From Flammeovirgaceae bacterium BBD 1991-12 (GTDB lineage Bacteria > Bacteroidota > Bacteroidia > Cytophagales > Cyclobacteriaceae): a DNA stretch of 44,780 bases. This document shows positions 16,792 to 25,276 of this stretch, one piece after another; positions within the stretch are counted from its first letter, which is position 1, and the number at the start of each line of letters is the position of its first letter. Below the pieces are notes generated by a model. It saw nothing but the letters and a program-made list of their open reading frames with translations. It was not told the origin of the DNA and made no database searches. The position numbers were made by a program, and so were the translations under genes. Location of the stretch: positions 1 to 44,780 of the forward strand of contig LYSV01000042.1 of NCBI GenBank assembly GCA_001657315.1, given 5' to 3'.

Positions 16792-19098
16792 TCACTGCGC
16801 TTCAAAAATATACCTACCCGGAGTCATTTCAAATATCCTGAACCCCTCTTCTTCCCTGTGGTCCATATGTTTGTTGTTAACAGTTACAGCCTGATAAATG
16901 GCTGGGATATGTACGTAGGCCGTGGCCTCTTCAGGTACCTGCACTTCCAGGGTGTATATCTCTTCATTTTTTATTTCAACCTGAATGATACCCTTAATAC
17001 TGGGTATGGAAGCCTTGACATATTTCAGAGCTCCTGGTTGCGGCCTCACCCGGAAGGTTGTATATCCCGGTGAGACCGGGGACACCCCTGCCACATACTG
17101 AGAAAGCAGCGTTAGTCCACCACCACTCCATGCATGATTGGTAGTACCTCCGCCGAAACCCTCCGCTCCTATGCCCCAGCCTTCCCAGAGCGTGGTAATG
17201 GTGGGATGTGTGACCATTTTATCAAAGCGCTCTTTCATGCGCCGTAATGCAAAATCTTCATATCCCATTTGGAACAGGGCCTCCAATATATACTTTTCCA
17301 TATACGGGCTGGCATGTCTCTCCTTGTTCAGGACGTTATAAATGGCTTTGTATTTATCTTCACCCACCAGGCCAGCTACCACTGCCAGCCCCTGTGACCT
17401 GTCATCCGTTGCACCTTTATAATTAGGAGAGCGGTAATGATCGTCGGTCCAGAACACTTCATTGAATGCAACCCTGAAAGCCTCCATCCTGCTTCTCACC
17501 TGACCGGCTTCTTCCGGCCTGTCCAGTGCTTCTGCCATATTGGCAAGGCTTTTCAGCGCCAGGTAGTACTGGGTATTCATCAGCAGAGGCACGTCCCTGT
17601 TTTCACCCCAGTCTCCCCAGGTCCATCCTCCCTGCCGGACCTTTACTGTTCCGTCCTCCTTCAGCCCCCAGACGTCAAGGTATCGTTTTACAGGTCCATA
17701 AACCTGTCTTATGGTTTCCAGGTCACCGGTATGCAGATAGTAATTCCAGAAGCCATAATAGCCTACACTGGCCAGCATCTGCCCGGGCAGCTCCTTATTC
17801 CAGTTGCCGGCAGGTATCGGTGAGAAAATGGTACCATCTTGTCGTTGCCAATTCATTAGCTCCAACATGCCTTTTCTCATGAGAGCATCTGCCTGGCGAT
17901 CGAGTGCATAAAAGGCCTCTCCGCTTTCCAACACCACATCCCCCCACCACTGAGCACGCTCCCTGTCCGGGCAGTCCATATAGTTATCACGCATGGTAAT
18001 GTACAGGGTGCGGCGCGCCTTCTTCCATAACAGATTGTAAAAAGGATTATCGCATTCAAAATTTCCGGCGAATTCAGTATCATAGCCTGTCTCACGGTAC
18101 TTCAGGTCCAGTACCCTCACGCCGTCGGGAATAATATAGTACATCGTGTGCCCGTTGATCCAGCCTGGGGATTCATAATGCTGCTCCCCGTTCTTTGTGA
18201 TATATTCAGCGCGCATGTTGTATTCGGATCCCCCTTTGTAGTGATCTGTCAACATAACAATTCTTTTACCTTCTTCCGCTTCCACACTAAGGAAGGGGGT
18301 TACCTGTGCATTGTAGGGCAGTCGGCATCTGACCGTATCACCGTTACTGACAAAGGGAAGGTCCGGAGCCTGGGCATAGGACTTTAAACCAAAATCCTTC
18401 CAGAAGGGAACAGGTCTTTCCACCAGCTCACCCCATGGTGCAGCAGTGCCCTGCCCTATCACTTTGGCAGCCGGCCATTTACTATCGTCAAAGCCAGGGG
18501 ATGTCCAGTCGGTGATATCCCTGCGTGCATCAAATACTATGTTGGATTCCGGAAGCCGCCAGTTCGGTTGCGGATCGGAACTTTCAGCGATAAAAGAAGG
18601 GTGAGGCATGGCCTTCCATGATCCATCCGACATCAATAGCATCTCTTTATCGTGGTGGAGCTCAGCGATCATACCTGCTTTACCACTGGATTTATGGGTC
18701 ATGCCTTCCTTGCCAAAATACCAGACCAGCACTGCTATGCTGTTTTCTCCTTTCTTCAACAGATCACGGACCGGGACCTCATCGTAGTAGGTATCTTTGG
18801 GAGCAGGTCCACGTTTCAGGCCACCTTCCATCACCACCAGCCGGCCGTTGATCCATAACCAGTATTTGGAATCCACTGCTATGCGAAATGAAGCCAGCGA
18901 AAGATCGTCCTCCAGCTCTACAGAGCTGCGAAAAGCCAGCCAGGCATTCTTTTTAGGATGATCGTCAGCCGTGGTGATCCAGTGGCCCTGCCAATCTGCC
19001 TCTGTTAAGGCATAAGATGTTTTAGGCTGGTCCTCATTTTTACTTTTACCACAGGCTGCAGTACATAATATGAGAAAGGAGAATAAAAACCATTTCAT
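16792..19098 (-). CDS. GH78-type alpha-L-rhamnosidase (copy B), lipoprotein
   Basis: The product is 768 residues from the ATG at 19098, which gives the signal MKWFLFSFLI with lipobox TAAC (Cys16). The frame is open for 81 codons upstream, but that part overlaps the previous gene and has no signal. A lectin-like region (about 35-190; WLAFRSSVELEDD, WLWINGRLVV) precedes beta domains and the (alpha/alpha)6 barrel. The catalytic stretch MDCPDRERAQWWGD lies at 374-387 and TTLWEGWG about 250 residues later, as in other alpha-L-rhamnosidases. Its stop is 26 bases from the GH78A start. It is probably periplasmic or surface-anchored and acts on rhamnose-containing oligosaccharides. Confidence 0.88.
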   Translation of the reverse strand: MKWFLFSFLILCTAACGKSKNEDQPKTSYALTEADWQGHWITTADDHPKKNAWLAFRSSVELEDDLSLASFRIAVDSKYWLWINGRLVVMEGGLKRGPAPKDTYYDEVPVRDLLKKGENSIAVLVWYFGKEGMTHKSSGKAGMIAELHHDKEMLLMSDGSWKAMPHPSFIAESSDPQPNWRLPESNIVFDARRDITDWTSPGFDDSKWPAAKVIGQGTAAPWGELVERPVPFWKDFGLKSYAQAPDLPFVSNGDTVRCRLPYNAQVTPFLSVEAEEGKRIVMLTDHYKGGSEYNMRAEYITKNGEQHYESPGWINGHTMYYIIPDGVRVLDLKYRETGYDTEFAGNFECDNPFYNLLWKKARRTLYITMRDNYMDCPDRERAQWWGDVVLESGEAFYALDRQADALMRKGMLELMNWQRQDGTIFSPIPAGNWNKELPGQMLASVGYYGFWNYYLHTGDLETIRQVYGPVKRYLDVWGLKEDGTVKVRQGGWTWGDWGENRDVPLLMNTQYYLALKSLANMAEALDRPEEAGQVRSRMEAFRVAFNEVFWTDDHYRSPNYKGATDDRSQGLAVVAGLVGEDKYKAIYNVLNKERHASPYMEKYILEALFQMGYEDFALRRMKERFDKMVTHPTITTLWEGWGIGAEGFGGGTTNHAWSGGGLTLLSQYVAGVSPVSPGYTTFRVRPQPGALKYVKASIPSIKGIIQVEIKNEEIYTLEVQVPEEATAYVHIPAIYQAVTVNNKHMDHREEEGFRIFEMTPGRYIFEAQ

Positions 19099-19215
19099 AA
19101 GTTGATACTTGATATAAAGCGCTCTCAAACTCAGGACTTTCATCAATAAAGGTAAGAATAGCAGATCCTGTATGTGTACTGCAGTATCCGGTTTGGTTGC
19201 TCCATAGAGGGCCGT

Positions 19216-19248
19216 AACCTTACTAAGTCTCAAAGGCTTAGTAAGGTT
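19216..19248. other. Perfect 12-base inverted repeat in the TlpA-GH78B gap
   Basis: AACCTTACTAAG (19216-19227) and CTTAGTAAGGTT (19237-19248) are perfect complements around a 9-base loop. The stem can extend by three more pairs on the plus strand with one G-U. It sits 17 bases after the TlpA stop on the minus strand, without a T-run on that strand. It may be a partial terminator or a processing/stability element that adjusts expression of the two rhamnosidase genes downstream. Confidence 0.6.
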
Positions 19249-19264
19249 TTCAGAACTGAAAGTA

Positions 19265-20725
19265 TCAGGTGCCGGCATCTTTGAGGGTTTCATCAATGAG
19301 CTGTCTGATCTCATTGGAAGAAGGTCCGGGTGCCACAGCATCTACAATATTCCCTCTGTGATCAAGAAGGATATACCGGGGAATGCCCCATACCCTGTAG
19401 GCTTCCCAAAAAGGTATCCGGCCGTCCTTCATAGTGGCCAGAACATGCCGGCCCGATATGTACTTATTACTTTCCAGAAATGTTCTCCATTTTGACGCAT
19501 CCTGATCAACAGAAACATTGAGAAAAACCACACGTTCCTCATCGCCGTAGAGCTCATGCAATAGTTTAGCTCCCGGAAACTCTGCAATGCAGGGTTTACA
19601 CCAGGTAGCCCATACATCCACATAGATCACCTTACCCTTAAGCCTGTGTGTAGACACCGTATCCCCTGCAACTGTAATTCCCGAGATTTCGGGCGCAGGC
19701 CTGCCAGGTTTGAGGGTCAACCACTTCTCATATACTTTTCCGAGTGATCCAAGATAAGCGGAGGAACCGTATTCTTCTTTAAATGAACCATACAGTGTAT
19801 CCAGGTCCGAAGTAATCCCCACATGACCCAACATACGGTAAATATTGTTGGCAAACAGGTACTCTTTAACCCCGGGTGGATAGTCTTCCTTCCTTATATG
19901 ATCAGCCGTTCTTTGACCGAACACATCTTCAGATAATGCTTTTTCCGCTTTGTTTTCCTCCATTAGACCAGATTGTACATTCATCAGATATGCATTCAGA
20001 ACCATAGCATATTCCAACAGTCCCTTTTTCAACATATCGTCATCCCATGGAATGCCTACTGCAGGATCAAGGTAAAGATCAGGGACCTCCAGACTTTTGT
20101 CTTTTTTAAGAGCATCCCGGTTGACCAATACATAATTCTGTCTTTTGAATGTCAGTTGCAACCGATACCGGTTCTGCAGCAATTGAGCAAGATCTTGTGA
20201 AATGTTCAGACTGTCAATAAAAGTATTATGGTATGCATTAAGGTCGGATCCAAGCTTTTCAAGCCACCTTTCAAAAGCAGTACGCTCCAGTGTCCAGAAC
20301 ATTTTATATCTTTCGGATGAGGCGCTGTCAATAATTGCCCTGGCACCCTGCCAATACTGATTCGGTGCAGCGCCCGTCCCTTCGAATTTCTTTACTTTTT
20401 TGGGTTTTTTATCATCAAGCCACATCTCAAGTTTGGTTTCAGGAGTAAGATATAATGGTATAGCATCGCCATCGATATTCATCGAGCAGAAAATGGCAGA
20501 ATCCAATTCCAGCATCATCTGTGCTGTACCGGTCGAATCCACAACCGTTTCGGCTATATTGTAAGGTTGCATGTTTAACAGGTCGTATGCATTGATCCTA
20601 ACCATCATGCCTTTCCCATCGTGCAGTCTTACGGTCACAGTGGTATGGCGGGCTGTTTCCTGTTTATTGCAACTACTATTCAATAAAAACGAAGTAAAAA
20701 CAAGCAAATAAAATCTGGCTTTCAT
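19265..20725 (-). CDS. TlpA-type thioredoxin-fold lipoprotein
   Basis: The product is 486 residues from the ATG at 20725, chosen because it gives the signal MKARFYLLVF with lipobox SSC (Cys19). The N-terminal 100 residues form a beta-rich domain like the DUF4369 type often found before Bacteroidota thioredoxins. A helical linker follows, and then a C-terminal TlpA/ResA domain with DVWATWCKPC (CKPC at about 376-379) and the cis-proline loop GIPRYILLD. It is an envelope thiol-disulfide protein. Placement between the GH43-like and GH78 genes suggests it maintains cysteines of exported PUL enzymes. It could instead support formylglycine sulfatase folding; neither role is proven by sequence. Confidence 0.88.
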   Translation of the reverse strand: MKARFYLLVFTSFLLNSSCNKQETARHTTVTVRLHDGKGMMVRINAYDLLNMQPYNIAETVVDSTGTAQMMLELDSAIFCSMNIDGDAIPLYLTPETKLEMWLDDKKPKKVKKFEGTGAAPNQYWQGARAIIDSASSERYKMFWTLERTAFERWLEKLGSDLNAYHNTFIDSLNISQDLAQLLQNRYRLQLTFKRQNYVLVNRDALKKDKSLEVPDLYLDPAVGIPWDDDMLKKGLLEYAMVLNAYLMNVQSGLMEENKAEKALSEDVFGQRTADHIRKEDYPPGVKEYLFANNIYRMLGHVGITSDLDTLYGSFKEEYGSSAYLGSLGKVYEKWLTLKPGRPAPEISGITVAGDTVSTHRLKGKVIYVDVWATWCKPCIAEFPGAKLLHELYGDEERVVFLNVSVDQDASKWRTFLESNKYISGRHVLATMKDGRIPFWEAYRVWGIPRYILLDHRGNIVDAVAPGPSSNEIRQLIDETLKDAGT

Positions 20726-20780
20726 GGGGAGTAGGTTTGCTATGATCATTTTCCTGCCATTTTAACGGAAAATGAGCATT

Positions 20781-22262
20781 TTATTTTATGATTTCCAGCT
20801 CCCATTGGTCCACCCATTTCAAAGGCTCGATCCACCCTTGTTCATTAAACCTTAGCGGTGCACTCCAGTACTGGTAATCATGTCCTTTAATATTGTCAGA
20901 GGCCGAGCCCCACAGATCTCCCATCCAAATGAACTCGGGACCCTCAGGAGTTTTCAGTTCCATAACATAGGTTTGTTGCGCCGGGATGATTGGCCTTTCT
21001 GGTACAGAAGGGCCGACAACATAGGCTCTGGCTCTACTGATTACTTCATTTTCATTTTGCAGGCTAACTTCATAAACGAAAAGCCTGTCATGATCGCGTG
21101 TTTTGGGCTGTATGGTCACCTTACTGGTACGAATGGGTTCCGTTTTAATAATTATGACTTCCCCTAATGCCTTTTTCTCTACCAACAGATTGAGAACTTT
21201 TGGGGACTTCCACTGCCCCTCATTCCAGGTCATTAATTCAAATTCGGGGGTAACGATGGGCGGATGTACGCGTGGATTGTTCACGTCCCCGCAGTTTTCC
21301 GGCCGGTTGCCTGTGAACAATGATATTTCAAGTCTGTTTACATCTTCCTTTTCAGAGAACTCTATCCGGATCCCCTGCCATTGATTTTCCAGTCGCTGCA
21401 GTTCTCCATAAACATTGCCAGTTTCGAGGCCATCTGTCAAAGCGGCTTCCGGCTTCCCCGGATAGCGGTTAATGTTGCCTGTATACCGGTAGTCTTTGAG
21501 TGGATTATCGGCCATGTATACCCGGGCACCGGAGCCATAATTGCAAAAACAACAGGTATAGTCCGTTAGCAGGTAATACTTGTTGTTCCTTTTGAACATA
21601 GAACCTGCCTCCATATGTTTGGAGATCATGCCACCGTTTTGAAGTGTCGAAGAGGTATAGTTCTCATCCAGTTTTTCTACAGATACCTGATGATCATGAA
21701 TGGTATTGTAGCTGACGTAGGCTGTTCCATCGTCATCAACAAACAGGCCCAGGTCCCCTAGCCCGAGATGGCTGTTGGCCATGGGCACATTGTCATTCAG
21801 GATCACAAAAGGTCCCTCTGGGTTGTCACTGGTGGCCACGGCAAACTGACCCTTCCAAAGGGTGGGATACCAGTTGTACCAAAGCACATATTTTCGTGTT
21901 TTTTTATTGTAGATCACATGGGGTCTGTAATAAACACCTTCCGGCTGATGAGGGAGCAGTGCCCCTTCCTTTTGCCAATTCATCAGGTCTGCAGAGCTGT
22001 AGCATACATAACGGTTCGCCGTTGTGAATCCGTTTGTATTCCCATACCGGGTACCGTACCAGTAGAATTTGCCTTCAAACTGAATAACTCTGCCGTCATG
22101 TGCATCTATGATCTCACCCTGATCGTCCAGCCTTGGCTTGATGTTATTGACGGTTATTGTTTGCTGGCAGTACAGGTTGAAAGCCGGTAAAACGAAAGTA
22201 AGGAGCAGCAGAGCATTGAATCTTTCGGAGAGTTGCCTGCTCTTTTTGTCAATCTCCTTCAT
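20781..22262 (-). CDS. GH43-like five-bladed beta-propeller glycosidase
   Basis: The product is 493 residues if the ATG at 22262 is used, which overlaps the upstream sulfatase stop by 14 bases; a longer frame overlaps it more. An N-terminal hydrophobic stretch (LLLLTFVLPAF) is a signal peptide without a lipobox. The propeller has IIDAHDGRVI (51-60) with the candidate base Asp56, FYWYGTRYG, a YYRPHVIYN segment, DLGLFVDDDGTAYV (about 170-183) with the pKa-adjusting Asp, and KHMEAGSMFKRN with the candidate acid Glu218. The IYN/KYVLWYNW context resembles subfamily 24 exo-beta-1,3-galactanases more than arabinofuranosidases. The last 200 residues are a beta-rich region of unknown role. The substrate is uncertain, perhaps galactan or arabinogalactan side chains. 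Confidence 0.75.
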   Translation of the reverse strand: MKEIDKKSRQLSERFNALLLLTFVLPAFNLYCQQTITVNNIKPRLDDQGEIIDAHDGRVIQFEGKFYWYGTRYGNTNGFTTANRYVCYSSADLMNWQKEGALLPHQPEGVYYRPHVIYNKKTRKYVLWYNWYPTLWKGQFAVATSDNPEGPFVILNDNVPMANSHLGLGDLGLFVDDDGTAYVSYNTIHDHQVSVEKLDENYTSSTLQNGGMISKHMEAGSMFKRNNKYYLLTDYTCCFCNYGSGARVYMADNPLKDYRYTGNINRYPGKPEAALTDGLETGNVYGELQRLENQWQGIRIEFSEKEDVNRLEISLFTGNRPENCGDVNNPRVHPPIVTPEFELMTWNEGQWKSPKVLNLLVEKKALGEVIIIKTEPIRTSKVTIQPKTRDHDRLFVYEVSLQNENEVISRARAYVVGPSVPERPIIPAQQTYVMELKTPEGPEFIWMGDLWGSASDNIKGHDYQYWSAPLRFNEQGWIEPLKWVDQWELEIIK

Positions 22263-23658
22263 AATCGGGGTTGGGTACCGGTTCCTGTGCATTGTATCTT
22301 GACTTCCAGGCATTAAGCTCTTTCAGCAATTGATCTGTCACTATCGGTTGTGATCCGCTGAGATCATAGGTCTCTGAAGGATCATTTTCAAGATCATACA
22401 GCTCCACCCGCTCATCTTCATAGAAAAAAAGTAATTTATATTTTCCCTTTCTTATGGCAGAGGCCGGTTTGCCCCGTTGTGGTGAGTAGTGAGGCACATG
22501 CCACACAATAGCACGTTCTCCGGCAGAGCCATCAATGGCGTGCAGCAGACTTCTTCCACCCGAGGTTCTGTCTGACTTACCCAGAATATCACTGAAAGTA
22601 GCATAAAGGTCAGTCCCAACTACCGGATAATCTATCACCTGGCTTATCAGTTTTTGCGGCCAGTGAACGATCATCGGGACCCTGATCCCTCCCTCATACA
22701 GATAGCCCTTTCCTTTTGCCAGAGGGCCATTGTCCGTAGGTGGAGTATGCTTGGCAAAGGCAGGGACTTCCCTGACAGATAGTCCTCCATTATCGGAGGT
22801 AAACACAATAAGGGTATTGTCAAATTTATCCTGTACTTTCAGCTCACTGACCAAACGGCCTATGTTCCTGTCAATGGATTCTACCATGGCGGCATAATGA
22901 GGGTCTGGCAGGCCTGTTTCCCCACCGCGTTTAGCCACGTACTTGTCCACCAGGTCCGCAGGACCCTCGATGGGCACATGAGGAGAATAAAAGGAAAGCA
23001 TCATAAAAAAGGTGTCCTTCTGAGCGATACGGGCAATAGCACGATCGGTCAACTTGTCGGTAAGATAGTCCCCCTCTTCCGAATCAGACTTAATATCCTC
23101 CATGGCATGATTAAAAAAAGGATAAAAGAACGAGTTGGGTAGCCCGTGGTAGTTGGCAGCATAGGCAAAGTCAAACCCCTGGGTTTTGGGCCCGGCAGAA
23201 CCTCCTCCCAGGTGCCATTTGCCGATATAGTCTGTGTGATAACCTTCCCTTTTCATCATTTCCCCAACGGTATAGAACTCTGATCGAAGCGCCTGGTCAA
23301 TATCCGGTGTGATCAGGGGAATAGCGGGTGAGGGACGGAAAGGACCATGTATATGCTCCGTAATGTTCACCTCCACCGGGTGCAGCCCGGTGAGTATGCT
23401 GGCCCGTGAAGGACTACACAATGAAGCGGGAGCGTAGGCATTGGTAAACCGTACTCCTCCTTCAGCCAAAGCGTCAAGATTGGGAGTTTCAATAAAATCA
23501 CTGCCGTAGCTGCCCAGATCGTACCATCCCATATCATCTGCTATAATAAGGATGACGTTGGGTTTAACCTGTGAAGCTTCTTCATTGCCATGGGAACATG
23601 CCAGCAGGCCTATCGCCAAAACAGTCAGCAGCAGAAATTGTACAATGGTGTTTTTCAT
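22249..23658 (-). CDS. Family S1 sulfatase (canonical formylglycine motif)
   Basis: A 469-residue lipoprotein with lipobox LLAC (Cys21). NVILIIADDMGW carries the calcium-binding Asp pair, and the active-site motif is CSPSRASILTG with Cys81 converted to formylglycine by an anaerobic or aerobic maturase encoded elsewhere. Further family signatures are GKWHLGG, VFTSDNGG and the ending VELYDLENDPSET. It removes a sulfate ester from a glycan outside the cytoplasm. It lies 17 bases after the second sulfatase and overlaps the GH43-like gene, so all are in one transcript. The sequence does not reveal which sulfate position is attacked. No maturase is encoded in the window. Confidence 0.93.
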   Translation of the reverse strand: MKNTIVQFLLLTVLAIGLLACSHGNEEASQVKPNVILIIADDMGWYDLGSYGSDFIETPNLDALAEGGVRFTNAYAPASLCSPSRASILTGLHPVEVNITEHIHGPFRPSPAIPLITPDIDQALRSEFYTVGEMMKREGYHTDYIGKWHLGGGSAGPKTQGFDFAYAANYHGLPNSFFYPFFNHAMEDIKSDSEEGDYLTDKLTDRAIARIAQKDTFFMMLSFYSPHVPIEGPADLVDKYVAKRGGETGLPDPHYAAMVESIDRNIGRLVSELKVQDKFDNTLIVFTSDNGGLSVREVPAFAKHTPPTDNGPLAKGKGYLYEGGIRVPMIVHWPQKLISQVIDYPVVGTDLYATFSDILGKSDRTSGGRSLLHAIDGSAGERAIVWHVPHYSPQRGKPASAIRKGKYKLLFFYEDERVELYDLENDPSETYDLSGSQPIVTDQLLKELNAWKSRYNAQEPVPNPDYEGD

Positions 23659-23675
23659 AGTCAGCGATCTGGTTA

Positions 23676-25154
23676 CTATCTTACTTCTTCCCTCATCACG
23701 GCCAGCTTTTGCTTTAGTTCGTTGAGCTGTGATGCATATTTGGGATCATCGATGTGGTTTTCCGTCTCCTCCCGGTCACTCCCACGGTGGTACAGTTCCT
23801 CAAACATCACCTCATCAAAATTCCTGTTGAGAAAATACTTCATGTATTTATACTCCTGCGTGACAACTCCTTCCGTGCTGGGAATGTAGTAAGCATTGGA
23901 AGAGGGCCACAGATGTTCATAAAGGAATTCCGTTCGCCAGTCAGTTGCCTTTCCGGTTATCAGCCGGGTCAGATCCTCTCCCTGCATGACTTCCGGCACT
24001 TCCACTCCTGCCAGAGACAGTAAGGTGGGCGCCACATCAATGTTCAGTGCCATTTGATCAACAGTCAGTTCCTTTACCGCGCCTGGCCTGGGATCGAACA
24101 GGATCATAGGTACTCTGACAGAAGGCTCACTGCCGTACCATTTTCCTGCAAATCCATATTCCCCGAGGTAAAAACCGTTGTCACTGGTAAACACGATCAC
24201 AGTGTTATCAGTAAAGTTCAGTGATTCCAGTTTTTCAAGTATCCGGCCTATGACCACATCTACTCCATGGATCAGCTGATAATACTTTTTTACATTTTCC
24301 TGATACTTTTCCGGTGTTGAAAACCGGTCATTCCAGCGCTTGCGTGCAACGTTCAGCGCACCATTTTGGTTTTTAATAAAACTCTCCGGAAAATAATCAA
24401 AATATTCATCCGACGCAGCCGTGGGTGGTTCAATTCGGGTAGCCTGATACAGGTGGGTATAGGCTTCATCGGGCAGGAAATATCCCGGATCACCTTCCAC
24501 ATGCGGTGCCTTAAAGCTCATCGATAGCAGGAAGGGACGGTCTGCATCCTTTTGCTGATCCAGAAACTCCAGTGCCTGGTTACCCATCTTCTCTGTGAGA
24601 TGGACCGGCTCCCCGTCATAACTGGCCCGGTAAGTGCCCTGGCCATTAAAACCACCCCAGTAGTCGAAATACTGGTTGATAGTTCCCTGCTGTATGTTAC
24701 CTACACCAAACTTACCGATAAACCCGGTAGTATATCCGGCCTTTTTTAACAGAGCCGGATAGGTATTGTCATACTGCTCAGGTGAAAGGCTTTCTCCAAA
24801 ATCCCAGATATCGTGCCTGCGGGCATATTGTCCCGTGAAGATGCTGGCCCGGCTCATGGCGCAAATGGAAGTGGTCACAAAGGCATTGGCAAAGTAAACA
24901 CCGTTTTCGGCCAGTTTGTCCATATTCGGAGTTTGTATGACGGGATTACCCGCAAAACCCAGTGCATCAAAACGCTGATCGTCGGTAAGGAGAAAGATGA
25001 TATTGGGAGGACCCGGATCGTCATCAGGGCTCCCATCATCCACCGGTTGGTCCAAATGGTTCGTTTTACCGGAGTCATCATCATGGCCACAGCCATGACC
25101 CAACAGGCTAAAAAGAATAAAACTGTATATCAGATACCTCAACCCTTTTGTCAT
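23676..25154 (-). CDS. Family S1 sulfatase with unusual CAMSR motif
   Basis: The product is 492 residues. It has an N-terminal signal with a weak lipobox (GHGC, Cys22), then an acidic Asp/Gly/Pro linker of about 25 residues before the catalytic domain NIIFLLTDDQRFDALG. The formylglycine motif reads CAMSR (Cys98-Arg102), with Met where Pro or Ala is normal; the rest of the signature, ASIFTGQY, is intact. Other family motifs include GYTTGFIGKFG, VIVFTSDNGFYLGEYGF and a C-terminal EELYHRGSDREETENH. Transcription order places it between the repeat protein and the canonical sulfatase. Activity depends on whether the maturase accepts this motif. Otherwise it is full length and undamaged. Confidence 0.9.
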   Translation of the reverse strand: MTKGLRYLIYSFILFSLLGHGCGHDDDSGKTNHLDQPVDDGSPDDDPGPPNIIFLLTDDQRFDALGFAGNPVIQTPNMDKLAENGVYFANAFVTTSICAMSRASIFTGQYARRHDIWDFGESLSPEQYDNTYPALLKKAGYTTGFIGKFGVGNIQQGTINQYFDYWGGFNGQGTYRASYDGEPVHLTEKMGNQALEFLDQQKDADRPFLLSMSFKAPHVEGDPGYFLPDEAYTHLYQATRIEPPTAASDEYFDYFPESFIKNQNGALNVARKRWNDRFSTPEKYQENVKKYYQLIHGVDVVIGRILEKLESLNFTDNTVIVFTSDNGFYLGEYGFAGKWYGSEPSVRVPMILFDPRPGAVKELTVDQMALNIDVAPTLLSLAGVEVPEVMQGEDLTRLITGKATDWRTEFLYEHLWPSSNAYYIPSTEGVVTQEYKYMKYFLNRNFDEVMFEELYHRGSDREETENHIDDPKYASQLNELKQKLAVMREEVR

Positions 25155-25276
25155 TACCAGGTCATTTGTAAAAGTGTGTTGATATGTTCAAACGGCAACT
25201 TCAACAGATCTCTATTACAATGATGCCAGCCTGTTGACCTTGCCACAAGAGAACAATACATTCCCGACCTATCCAT

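Noticed and set aside
16766-16795. Upstream GTG start of GH78A
   Set aside because: It adds ten charged residues before the signal peptide and overlaps the previous stop. The ATG at 16765 gives a normal lipoprotein signal.
19099-19341. 81-codon N-terminal extension of GH78B
   Set aside because: It overlaps the TlpA gene and runs through a hairpin. The lipoprotein signal begins at the internal ATG at 19098.
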